A DNA stretch of 9,912 nucleotides from Pseudonocardia sp. (GTDB lineage: Bacteria > Actinomycetota > Actinomycetes > Mycobacteriales > Pseudonocardiaceae). Positions 1 through 5,751 of this stretch are shown here, piece by piece; the stretch's first letter is position 1; each line of letters starts with the position of its first letter. The stretch lies in assembly GCA_030453005.1 (NCBI GenBank), contig JAKDLE010000058.1, forward strand, positions 1 to 9,912, in the 5' to 3' direction. The notes under the pieces were generated by a model that saw nothing but the letters and a program-made list of their open reading frames with translations, made no database searches and was not told the origin of the DNA. Both the position numbers and the translations under genes were made by a program.

Positions 1-525
1 CCGCGTTGGGGTCGGCCCCGCCGAGCGCTGCGACAGGCGGTGGGCGGCTCGGGTCAGCATCGCCCGGACGACCACCGGGTGCGCCTTCCGCACGAGGGCG
101 AAGTACGCCCTGCCGCGGGCGTTGTGCAGCTGCACCAGCGTGCTCACGACGACGCGGTCCGCCTCGCGGAGCACCGACACCCGGAAGTCGAGATGCCGCT
201 CGTCGGTGCCCAGGAGCACCTCGTCGGTGCGGCGCGCGGGCGTCTCGAACGACGAGGCGCCGCCCCGCGCGATCCCGACCAGGCCCACCAGTGCCTCCCG
301 CAGCCCCAGCACGGCGACGACCCACCGCGGCGGATCGCGGAAGATCGCGTCGGCCCAGGCCTGCGGATCGACCGGCATCACCGGACGGCAGGCGATGGCG
401 TACGCGTCGGCGAAGTCGACGCGCGGTAGCGCGCGAGCCGTCAGCGGTGTCGTCGGCACGGCGGTGGACCCGGCTCGTTCGGCGGCGGTCCAGCGCCATG
501 GCCGCTCGTGCCCGTTGCCCACCAT
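1..525 (-). CDS. DUF2867 family protein, 3' end cut by window edge
   Basis: The minus-strand frame is open from ATG at 525-523 to the window edge (175 codons, no stop), so the C-terminus is missing, probably only by a little. The product looks like a DUF2867 protein: D-P-Q-A-W-A-D-A-I-F and PPRWVVAVLGLREALVGL at about residues 53-82, then DEVLLGTDERHLDFRVSVL at about 101-119, and LVQLHNARGRAYFALVRKAHPVVVRAML at about 130-157. This is the usual block order of the family, whose biochemical role is unknown. The start is supported by a strong GGAGG (535-531) five bases upstream. The gene is divergent from the adjacent tetR and shares a 50-bp spacer holding two operator-like palindromes, so TetR control is likely. 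Family assignment is from remembered motif pattern; function is unknown. Confidence 0.8.
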   Translation of the reverse strand, partial: MVGNGHERPWRWTAAERAGSTAVPTTPLTARALPRVDFADAYAIACRPVMPVDPQAWADAIFRDPPRWVVAVLGLREALVGLVGIARGGASSFETPARRTDEVLLGTDERHLDFRVSVLREADRVVVSTLVQLHNARGRAYFALVRKAHPVVVRAMLTRAAHRLSQRSAGPTPTR

Positions 526-533
526 CCCGACCT

Positions 534-572
534 CCGTACGCTAGCGTATGGACGCCATACGGTAGCGTACGG
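534..572. promoter_or_regulatory. Double palindromic operator between DUF2867 gene and tetR
   Basis: Two 18-bp near-palindromes lie here: CCGTACGCTAGCGTATGG at 534-551 and CCATACGGTAGCGTACGG at 555-572. Half-sites match 8/9 and 7/9, and the two copies agree at 15/18 positions. Their centres are 21 bp apart, two helical turns, so two dimers would sit on the same DNA face. The pair lies between the divergent DUF2867 and tetR starts, touches the DUF2867 ribosome-binding site on one side and ends 2 bp before the tetR start on the other. Position and symmetry fit a TetR operator; identity of the binding protein is inferred. Confidence 0.8.
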
Positions 573-574
573 AC

Positions 575-1135
575 GTGGCTCGGCGGAAGCGGTTGACCGA
601 ACAGGACTGGGTCGCCGCCGGCTACGCCGCCCTCGCCGAAGGCGGCGTCGTCGCCGTGGCCGTGGAGCCCGTCGCCTCCCGGCTGGGCGCCACGAAGGGC
701 AGCTTCTACTGGCACTTCGCCTGCCGCGACGCCCTGCTCGGCGCCTGCCTCGCGCACTGGGAGCGCACCGACACCGACGAGATCATCGCGCTCGTCGCAG
801 CCGAGTCGGACGTCTCGACCCGGCTGCGGACGCTGCTCACGGTCGCCCTCGGAGCCGCGCACCGGGCGGGGGGCACGGTCGAACTCGCTCTGCAGCCCAG
901 CGCCGACCATCCGCTGGTGGCCCCGGTACTGCGGCGCGTCACCCAGCGGCGTCTGGACTACCTGGCCGCGCAGTTCCGCGCGCTCGGCTTCACCCCCGAC
1001 GAGGCCCGGCAGCGCAGCACGCTCGCCTACACCGCCTACCTCGGGCACGCGCAGCTGGCGCACGCCACGCCGGATCTGGCCCCGTCCGGACCGGCTTACG
1101 TCGACACGGTGGTCGCCCGCCTCACCGCGAGGTGA
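575..1135 (+). CDS. TetR family transcriptional regulator
   Basis: A 186-residue protein with the TetR N-terminal DNA-binding domain. Helix-turn-helix residues at about 26-48 end in the typical recognition segment GATKGSFYWHF (38-48), after a basic N-terminus (MARRKR). The C-terminal part is the usual variable ligand-binding domain and gives no clue to the ligand. The start is GTG at 575: an in-frame TAG at 563-565 excludes anything further upstream. No Shine-Dalgarno sequence precedes the GTG; TAGCGT at 563-568 could be a -10 element placing transcription start at or next to the GTG, so the mRNA may be leaderless. It is divergent from the DUF2867 gene across a double palindrome, which suggests that it represses itself and that neighbour. 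Convergent with the crotonase gene 18 bp downstream. Confidence 0.92.
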   Translation: MARRKRLTEQDWVAAGYAALAEGGVVAVAVEPVASRLGATKGSFYWHFACRDALLGACLAHWERTDTDEIIALVAAESDVSTRLRTLLTVALGAAHRAGGTVELALQPSADHPLVAPVLRRVTQRRLDYLAAQFRALGFTPDEARQRSTLAYTAYLGHAQLAHATPDLAPSGPAYVDTVVARLTAR

Positions 1136-1144
1136 TCCCTCGCG
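1126..1144. terminator. Possible hairpin between convergent tetR and crotonase genes
   Basis: CGCGAGG (1126-1132) and CCTCGCG (1138-1144) form a perfect 7-bp stem around a 5-base loop that contains the tetR stop codon. It lies between two convergent genes, where a bidirectional terminator would be expected. There is no T-tract on either strand, so termination activity is only a possibility. Confidence 0.3.
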
Positions 1145-1153
1145 CGGTTCGGT

Positions 1154-1906
1154 TCAGCGGTGCGTGACCGAGTCCAGGTAGCGCGCCGTCCAGCCGTCCG
1201 CGACCCGGCGAGCCCATAGGGCCATGACGGCCTCGGCCTCGTCGGCGTGGCCGTCCATCCGCACGCAGGCGTCGCGGCGCAGCTGGGCCTTGGTCAGCGC
1301 GAACGTGTCCGGCGGGACCGCCGTGGCCATCGTGCGGGCCCGGTCGACGGCCGCACCGAGCAGATCGTCGGCGGGCAGCACCTCGTCGACGATCCCGAGC
1401 GCCTGGGCCTGACCGGTCGGATAGGTCTGTGCGCCGAGCATCATCCGGCGGGCCGCGACGTCTCCGACGGCGTGGCGCAGCACCTCCATCGCCACCCGCG
1501 GGAACGGCACGCCGACCGCGAGCTCGGGCACCCCGATCCGGCCCCGGCCCTCGGCCATGAGCGTGACGTCGGCACAGGCCGCGAGCACGCAACCGCCCGC
1601 GATCGCGTGCCCGTTGACCGCGGCCACGACCGGCTTGCCCAGCTCGAACACGCTGCGGAACAGCTCGTCGAGGGCGGGGACGAAGCGCCGCACGTACGGT
1701 TCGCCCTCCGCGAGGTAGCGACGCAGGTCCGCGCCCGCGGAGAAGGCCTTCCCCGAACCGGTGAGGACGACCGCCCGCGCCGGGTCGGTGACCAGGGCCC
1801 GGAACGCCGCCGTCACCGCCTCGCAGAGCTCGGCGTCCAGGGCGTTGACCGGCCCGTGGGCCAGCCGGAGGACCGCCACGTCGTCCTCGTCACTGCGTTC
1901 GATCAC
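1154..1906 (-). CDS. Enoyl-CoA hydratase/isomerase (crotonase) family protein
   Basis: A 250-residue crotonase-fold protein, close to the family's usual length. Seen: the first oxyanion-hole block [12 protein letters not shown] (53-64), the second block [23 protein letters not shown] (91-113), and [21 protein letters not shown] (125-145). Of the two catalytic glutamates of classical enoyl-CoA hydratase, the second (E164 in rat) corresponds to E128 here, while the first (E144 in rat) is replaced by V107. A single acid is more like an enoyl-CoA isomerase or another crotonase activity, so the exact reaction is uncertain. The start is taken as GTG 1906-1904, giving the normal N-terminus [18 protein letters not shown] at 1915-1913 is an alternative. 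The much longer open frame upstream is not homologous to the family. Divergent from mscR with a 109-bp spacer. Confidence 0.85.
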   Translation of the reverse strand: MIERSDEDDVAVLRLAHGPVNALDAELCEAVTAAFRALVTDPARAVVLTGSGKAFSAGADLRRYLAEGEPYVRRFVPALDELFRSVFELGKPVVAAVNGHAIAGGCVLAACADVTLMAEGRGRIGVPELAVGVPFPRVAMEVLRHAVGDVAARRMMLGAQTYPTGQAQALGIVDEVLPADDLLGAAVDRARTMATAVPPDTFALTKAQLRRDACVRMDGHADEAEAVMALWARRVADGWTARYLDSVTHR

Positions 1907-2015
1907 GCGGGTCAACCTACCGACACCGCCGGGAACGGACCGCGTCCAATCAGCCCTGGCGGCGATCGCATGGCAGGCTTCGCATGAGCCGTCCGTCACC
2001 AACGCTGGAGTAGCC
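1907..2015. promoter_or_regulatory. Divergent intergenic region of crotonase gene and mscR
   Basis: This 109-bp spacer must hold promoters for both flanking genes. A clear ribosome-binding site for mscR, TGGAG (2006-2010), lies five bases before its ATG. I see no convincing -35/-10 pair and no strong palindrome. The 7-mer TCGCATG occurs twice within about 25 bp, which is probably chance. Confidence 0.4.
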
Positions 2016-3101
2016 ATGCCGCAGAGCGTCCGCGGGGTCGTCGCACACAAGAAGGGCGAGCCCGTCTCCGTCGAGACGATCATCGTCCCCGACCCCGGCC
2101 CGGGTGAGGCCGTCGTCCAGGTCCAGGCCTGCGGCGTGTGCCACACCGACCTGCACTACCGCGAGGGTGGGATCAACGACGAGTTCCCGTTCCTGCTCGG
2201 CCACGAGGCCGCCGGGATCGTCGAGGCCGTCGGCGAGGGCGTCACCGACGTCGCGCCCGGCGACTTCGTGATCCTCAACTGGCGTGCCGTGGACGGCACG
2301 TGCCGGGCGTGTCGCCGCGGCGAGCCCTGGTACTGCTTCTCCACCCACAACGCCGCGCAGAAGATGACGCTGGAGTCCGGGCAGGAGCTCTCGGCCGCCC
2401 TGGGCATCGGCGCGTTCGTCGAGAAGACCCTCGTCCACGCCGGCCAGTGCACCAAGGTCAACCCGGCCGTCAAGCCCGAGGTCGCGGGCCTGCTGGGCTG
2501 CGGGGTCATGGCGGGTATCGGCGCGGCGATCAACACCGGCGGCATCGGCCGCGGCGACTCGATCGCCGTGATCGGCTGCGGCGGCGTCGGCGACGCCGCC
2601 ATCGCCGGAGCCGCCCTCGCGGGCGCGTCCACGATCATCGCGATCGACACCGACGACCGGAAGCTGGAGTGGGCCAAGGGGTTCGGCGCCACCCACACCG
2701 TCAACGCCAAGCAGCAGGACGTCGTGGAGGCCGTGCAGGCACTCACCGACGGCAACGGCGCCGACGTCGTCGTCGACGCCGTCGGCCGTCCCGAGACGTT
2801 CAAGCAGGCGTTCTACGCCCGCGACCTCGCCGGCACGGCCGTCCTCGTGGGCGTCCCCACCCCGGATATGACCATCGACCTCCCGTTGATCGACGTGTTC
2901 GGCCGCGGCGGCTCCACCAAGTCCTCCTGGTACGGCGACTGCCTGCCCAGCCGCGACTTCCCGATGCTCGTCGACCTGCACCTGCAGGGCCGGCTGCCGC
3001 TGGAGAAGTTCGTCAGCGAGACGATCGCGCTCGACGGCGTCGAGGGCGCCTTCGAGAAGATGCACCGTGGCGACGTCCTGCGCTCGGTGGTGATCTTCTG
3101 A
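2016..3101 (+). CDS. mscR: S-nitrosomycothiol reductase / mycothiol-dependent formaldehyde dehydrogenase
   Basis: A 361-residue zinc- and NAD-dependent medium-chain dehydrogenase that matches actinobacterial MscR over its whole length. The family oxidises S-hydroxymethyl-mycothiol (formaldehyde plus mycothiol) and reduces S-nitrosomycothiol, in the cytoplasm. Catalytic zinc ligands are C42 (GVCHTD), H63 with E64 (LGHEAAG) and C162 (LLGCGVMAG). The Rossmann motif GCGGVG is at 187-192, and D211 at the end of the next strand fits NAD specificity. The C-terminal [20 protein letters not shown] is characteristic of this subfamily. In the structural-zinc loop only C96, C99 and C107 are present; the first cysteine position is D93. 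The start at ATG 2016 has TGGAG five bases upstream; the longer open frame upstream is antisense to the crotonase gene. Its TGA overlaps the ATG of the next gene by one base. Confidence 0.93.
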   Translation: MPQSVRGVVAHKKGEPVSVETIIVPDPGPGEAVVQVQACGVCHTDLHYREGGINDEFPFLLGHEAAGIVEAVGEGVTDVAPGDFVILNWRAVDGTCRACRRGEPWYCFSTHNAAQKMTLESGQELSAALGIGAFVEKTLVHAGQCTKVNPAVKPEVAGLLGCGVMAGIGAAINTGGIGRGDSIAVIGCGGVGDAAIAGAALAGASTIIAIDTDDRKLEWAKGFGATHTVNAKQQDVVEAVQALTDGNGADVVVDAVGRPETFKQAFYARDLAGTAVLVGVPTPDMTIDLPLIDVFGRGGSTKSSWYGDCLPSRDFPMLVDLHLQGRLPLEKFVSETIALDGVEGAFEKMHRGDVLRSVVIF

Positions 3102-3727
3102 TGAGCGGTATCGATCACGTCGTCACCAGTGGCACGTTCTCCCTCGACGGCGGCACCTGGGACGTCGACAACAACGTGTGGATCGTCGGTGACGAGAATG
3201 AGGTGTTCGTCATCGACGCCGCGCACGACGCCGACAAGATCGCCGAGGCGGTCGGCGGGCGCACGGTGAAGGCGATCGTCTGCACCCACGCGCACGACGA
3301 CCACGTCAACCAGGCACCGGCGCTGGCCGACCGGTTCTCCGCCCCGATCCTGCTCAACCCGGCCGAGTCGGTGCTGTGGGACATGACCTGGCCCGACCGC
3401 AGGCCCGACGGCGAGCTCGCCGACGGCCAGACGCTCACCGTCGGCGGCGTCGAGCTGCGGGTGCTGCAGACCCCGGGACACTCCCCCGGCTCGTCGTGCC
3501 TGTACTCCGCCGAGCTGGGCACGGTGTTCAGCGGCGACACGCTGTTCCAGGGTGGCCCCGGGGCCACCGGGCGGTCGTACTCGAGCTTCGACACGATCAT
3601 CGAGTCGATCCGCACGACGCTGCTCACGCTGCCCGGGGCCACCACGGTGCGCACCGGCCACGGGGACGCCACGAGCATCGGCGACGAGGCTCCGCACCTG
3701 GAGGAGTGGCTCGCGAAGGGCAGCTGA
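3101..3727 (+). CDS. MBL-fold metallohydrolase, probable S-formylmycothiol hydrolase partner of MscR
   Basis: A 208-residue metallo-beta-lactamase-fold hydrolase of the glyoxalase II-like type. The dinuclear metal site is complete: THAHDDH at 62-68 (H63, H65, D67, H68), TPGHSPGS (H127), SGDTLF (D146) and TGHGD (H187). The ATG shares its A with the TGA of mscR, so translation is coupled. The same gene pair, mscR followed by an MBL hydrolase, is known in mycobacteria (Rv2259-Rv2260) and corynebacteria. Because MscR generates a mycothiol thioester (S-formylmycothiol) from formaldehyde, hydrolysis of that thioester to formate and free mycothiol is the most economical role. That substrate is inferred from context; a general thioester hydrolase is the alternative. 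Confidence 0.85.
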   Translation: MSGIDHVVTSGTFSLDGGTWDVDNNVWIVGDENEVFVIDAAHDADKIAEAVGGRTVKAIVCTHAHDDHVNQAPALADRFSAPILLNPAESVLWDMTWPDRRPDGELADGQTLTVGGVELRVLQTPGHSPGSSCLYSAELGTVFSGDTLFQGGPGATGRSYSSFDTIIESIRTTLLTLPGATTVRTGHGDATSIGDEAPHLEEWLAKGS

Positions 3728-3736
3728 GTCGGCTGG

Positions 3737-3750
3737 CACGATCGATCGTG
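3737..3750. repeat. Perfect 14-bp palindrome after the mscR-MBL operon
   Basis: CACGATCGATCGTG is self-complementary over all 14 bases and begins 10 bp after the MBL stop codon. As RNA it could form a 5-bp stem with a 4-base loop, which is short for a terminator and has no following T-tract. It lies just before the antitoxin remnant, so it may be a leftover operator or a protein-binding site. Function is unknown. Confidence 0.5.
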
Positions 3751-3757
3751 TGGACCG

Positions 3758-3832
3758 CCGGAACCCGGCGAACGCCCGTTGTCCGAGGTGCTGGCGGAGA
3801 TGCGCGACGAAGCTGGTCCGCGAAGAGCCTGA
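3758..3832 (+). pseudogene. Remnant of a second VapB-type antitoxin C-terminus
   Basis: Read from 3758, this stretch encodes PEPGERPLSEVLAEMRDEAG and ends at TGA 3830-3832. The C-terminus of the intact antitoxin downstream reads AEPGERLLSDVLQEMRDEER. Over the 17 codons from GAA 3761 and GAA 4180, 14 residues and 40 of 51 bases agree, with most differences at third codon positions. It is therefore an old homologous antitoxin and not a recent copy of the neighbour. The N-terminal DNA-binding part is absent, no start codon precedes it sensibly, and no toxin gene follows: an MFS-derived fragment begins 17 bp after the stop. The segment is best read as a decayed toxin-antitoxin locus. Confidence 0.75.
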
Positions 3833-3849
3833 GTCGAGGGGTTGATGTC

Positions 3850-3902
3850 CGGAACCCGAACGGCTCCGCCACCGCCCCCAGCGCGACGGAACCCGCACCG
3901 TG
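3850..3902 (-). pseudogene. Fragment of an MFS transporter gene (C-terminal part)
   Basis: These 53 bp repeat 4682-4735, which lies inside the MFS gene on the far side of vapBC, in the same orientation. The first 29 bases (3850-3878 and 4682-4710) are identical; the remaining part differs at about five places, including one gap. On the minus strand the fragment reads HGAGSVALGAVAEPFGFR, against TGAGAVGLGAVAEPFGFR in the intact transporter, so the reading frame is kept. It has no start and no further transporter sequence on either side. It could come from a partial duplication made when the vapBC cassette entered, or from a related MFS gene brought with it. Confidence 0.75.
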
Positions 3903-3924
3903 GATCGCGAAAGACAGCCGATAT

Positions 3925-3942
3925 GTAGCATTCAGATGCTAC
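3925..3942. promoter_or_regulatory. Inverted-repeat operator of the vapBC operon
   Basis: GTAGCAT (3925-3931) and ATGCTAC (3936-3942) form a perfect inverted repeat with a 4-base centre, in a locally AT-rich stretch 9 bp before the antitoxin ATG. Such repeats over the promoter are typical binding sites for Phd/YefM-VapB antitoxins and their toxin complexes, giving autorepression with conditional cooperativity. Possible -10 elements (TATGTA at 3922, TAGCAT at 3926, TACTCT at 3940) overlap the repeat; the last would give an almost leaderless transcript. No strong Shine-Dalgarno sequence precedes the ATG. Confidence 0.75.
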
Positions 3943-3951
3943 TCTTTGAGC

Positions 3952-4242
3952 ATGAGCGAGCCGGACAGCATCGGTATCCGCGAGCTTCGTCAGAACGCCT
4001 CGCGGTACGTCGACATGGCAGAGCAAGGTCGCCGGGTGCCGGTGACGAAGCGCGGCAGGCTCGTCGCCTACCTCGTACCGGCCGACGAACCGCAGTCGAA
4101 CTTCCAGCGGATGGTTGCCGCCGGTCAGGTCCGCCTGGCCAGCGGCGACCTCCGCGATCTCCCACCGCCGCTGCCAGCCGAACCGGGCGAACGACTGCTC
4201 TCCGACGTACTGCAGGAGATGCGTGACGAGGAACGGTATTGA
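3952..4242 (+). CDS. vapB: Phd/YefM (VapB-type) antitoxin
   Basis: A 96-residue antitoxin. Residues 7-42 (GIRELRQNASRYVDMAEQG, then VPVTKRGRLVAYLVP) are the Phd/YefM N-terminal dimerisation and DNA-binding domain. The C-terminal half, rich in proline and acidic residues and ending in LLSDVLQEMRDEERY, is the flexible segment expected to wrap the toxin. It neutralises the PIN-domain toxin encoded immediately downstream: the antitoxin TGA (4240-4242) overlaps the toxin's TTG start (4239) by four bases. The start is ATG 3952, directly after the inverted-repeat operator; the upstream extension of the frame runs through remnant sequence and is not credible. The pair is flanked by a remnant of another antitoxin and by a duplicated transporter fragment, pointing to acquisition as a mobile addiction module. 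Confidence 0.9.
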   Translation: MSEPDSIGIRELRQNASRYVDMAEQGRRVPVTKRGRLVAYLVPADEPQSNFQRMVAAGQVRLASGDLRDLPPPLPAEPGERLLSDVLQEMRDEERY

Positions 4243-4631
4243 TCTACCTCGACACCTCCGCCTTCCTCAAGACCGTGCTCGACGAACCGCAGTCGGCCGC
4301 CCTCATCGCGTACCTCGATGACCGGCGTGGGGTCCCTCTCGTGTCGAGCGCGCTGCTACTGGTCGAGGCGAGGCGCGGGGTCCTCCGAAGCAACCCGGCT
4401 CGGCTGCCGCGCACGGACCTCGGGCTCGCACGGGTATCCCAGCTCGAGATGACAGAAGCCGTATTGGAGTCGGCCAGCCGTCTGCCCGATCCACTGCTGC
4501 GCTCCCTGGACGCGATCCACCTGGCCACCGCTCGCGTCATCCGCAGCGATCTCGACGTCCTGCTCACCTACGACGACCGGCTGGCCGAGGCCGCTCGCGA
4601 ACACGGGCTCCCGACCGCCGCCCCGGCCTGA
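4239..4631 (+). CDS. vapC: VapC-type PIN-domain ribonuclease toxin
   Basis: A 130-residue PIN-domain protein, the usual VapC length. The acidic active site is complete: D5 in IYLDTSAFLK, E43 in LLLVEARRGV, D91 in SLDAIHLATA, and D112 (or D113) in LLTYDDRLAEAA. These coordinate Mg or Mn for RNA cleavage; VapC toxins usually cut tRNA or rRNA and so stop translation, but the target cannot be read from the sequence. The start is TTG 4239, within the antitoxin stop (TTGA overlap), so toxin synthesis depends on antitoxin translation. The last 68 bp overlap the 3' end of the convergent MFS gene. All key residues are present, so the toxin is probably active. Confidence 0.92.
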   Translation: MIYLDTSAFLKTVLDEPQSAALIAYLDDRRGVPLVSSALLLVEARRGVLRSNPARLPRTDLGLARVSQLEMTEAVLESASRLPDPLLRSLDAIHLATARVIRSDLDVLLTYDDRLAEAAREHGLPTAAPA

Positions 4632-5751
4632 CCACCGGCGCCGCCACCAGCAGCAGCACCGCTGAGAGTCCGAACGCGGCGCGGAACCCGAACGGCTCCG
4701 CCACCGCCCCGAGCCCGACGGCACCCGCGCCCGTGCCCGCGTCGTAGGCGATGTTCCAGGCCGCGCTGGCCGAGCCGTAGCGCCGCGGCCCCGAGGCCGC
4801 GAACAGGGCGGTGAGCGCGTCGTTCTGCACCAGCCCGAACCCGACGCCGACGACGGCCGAGCCCACCACGACCAGCGGGCCCACCACGACCAGCGGCCCC
4901 GCCGTCAGGCCCAGGATCTCGACGCCCATGCCGACCGCCGCCAGCAGCACCCCGGGTAGCAGCAACCGTCCGGTCATGCCGTGCCGGTCCACCAGTCGAC
5001 CGGCGAGGGTGCGGCCCAACAGCGAGCCCGCCGCGGTGACGAGCAGCGCCGCGGCCACGAGCAGTCCGCCGGGCACGGCCAACGGCAGGAACGTGATCAG
5101 CCCGCCCTGCGCGACCGAGCACGTGAGCATCGCCGCCAGCGGCCCGACGGCCGCCGCCCGTGGCGCGGCCGAGCCCGCTCCTGCTTCAGCGGGGTCAGGG
5201 ACACCGCCCGGCCTCGGCACCCGCAGGGCGACGACGGCCAGCGCGCCGAGCACCGGCGTCACCCCCGCCGCCACGAACACCCCGGTGAAGCCGACGGCCT
5301 CCACCACGGCCACCCCGGCCGGGAGCAGCACGAGCTGCGGCAGCCCGATCGCGACGCCGTAGCGGGCGGCCGCGCGACCGTGCTCCGCGGGGGCGACGAG
5401 CTCGGCCACCAGTGCGCTGCCCACCACGGTGAGCAGGCCGAACCCCACCCCGCGCACCGCGGAGACCGCCAGCACCGGCAGGAGATCGGCGGAGAGCGCG
5501 AGCAGCGGGGTCGGGGCGCCGAGCAACACCAGGCCCGCAGCGAGCGCCGGGCGGTACCCCACCCGAGCCACCAGCCACGGCACCGCGAGCTGGGTGGCGA
5601 TCGTGGTGAGCATCAGCACCCCGGTGGTGGCGCCCGCCGCGAACGCCCCCGCGTCGGCCACCCAGAGCGGCACGACGGGCAGCAGCAGCGCATACCCACC
5701 GAAGCCGAGCACCGTGACGGCGAGCATCAAGCGGAACGACCGGCTGTTCAC
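4564..5751 (-). CDS. MFS transporter coupled to mtnA
   Basis: A 395-residue membrane protein of the major facilitator superfamily with about 12 hydrophobic segments and a hydrophilic central loop (VPRPGGVPDPAEAGAGSAAP, near residue 180). The first helix starts almost at the N-terminus (SFRLMLAVTVLGFGGYALLLP). RLVDRHGMTGR near residue 250 resembles the MFS loop between helices 8 and 9, and GVGFGLVQNDALTALF is a conserved helix-10 region. The GTG start (5751-5749) overlaps the mtnA stop as GTGA, so the two are translationally coupled; the substrate may be linked to methionine salvage, but it could equally be a drug-efflux protein. The last 21 or so residues (RPGRR...AGRRR) are encoded antisense to the 3' end of vapC, so the original C-terminus may have been replaced. 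An 18-bp tandem repeat lengthens one hydrophobic segment. Confidence 0.85.
   Translation of the reverse strand: MNSRSFRLMLAVTVLGFGGYALLLPVVPLWVADAGAFAAGATTGVLMLTTIATQLAVPWLVARVGYRPALAAGLVLLGAPTPLLALSADLLPVLAVSAVRGVGFGLLTVVGSALVAELVAPAEHGRAAARYGVAIGLPQLVLLPAGVAVVEAVGFTGVFVAAGVTPVLGALAVVALRVPRPGGVPDPAEAGAGSAAPRAAAVGPLAAMLTCSVAQGGLITFLPLAVPGGLLVAAALLVTAAGSLLGRTLAGRLVDRHGMTGRLLLPGVLLAAVGMGVEILGLTAGPLVVVGPLVVVGSAVVGVGFGLVQNDALTALFAASGPRRYGSASAAWNIAYDAGTGAGAVGLGAVAEPFGFRAAFGLSAVLLLVAAPVVRPGRRSGARVRERPRPAGRRR
4861..4896. repeat. 18-bp in-frame tandem repeat inside the MFS gene
   Basis: GCCCACCACGACCAGCGG occurs twice head to tail (4861-4878 and 4879-4896) without a mismatch. On the coding strand it gives PLVVVG twice, residues 286-297, within a hydrophobic segment. 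The identity of all 18 bases, third positions included, suggests a recent duplication by slippage. Confidence 0.9.

Noticed and set aside
40..429. Plus-strand open frames of over 100 codons opposite the DUF2867 gene.
   Set aside because: Their compositions are rich in Arg, His and Pro as in shadow frames of GC-rich DNA, while the minus strand has a recognisable family.
1930..1935. GGGAAC resembling the -35 of a SigR/SigH-type oxidative-stress promoter upstream of mscR.
   Set aside because: No matching GTT -10 follows at the expected spacing of about 18 bp, so the resemblance is not enough.
1761..2015. N-terminal extension of mscR to 1761.
   Set aside because: It is antisense to the crotonase gene, and ATG 2016 has a clear ribosome-binding site and the normal family N-terminus.
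1907..2146. N-terminal extension of the crotonase open frame to 2146.
   Set aside because: It is antisense to the start of mscR and lacks crotonase similarity; the domain begins normally from GTG 1906.
3728..4631. An IS element or transposon carrying vapBC.
   Set aside because: No transposase, terminal inverted repeats or target-site duplication were seen; the flanking repeat derives from the MFS gene.
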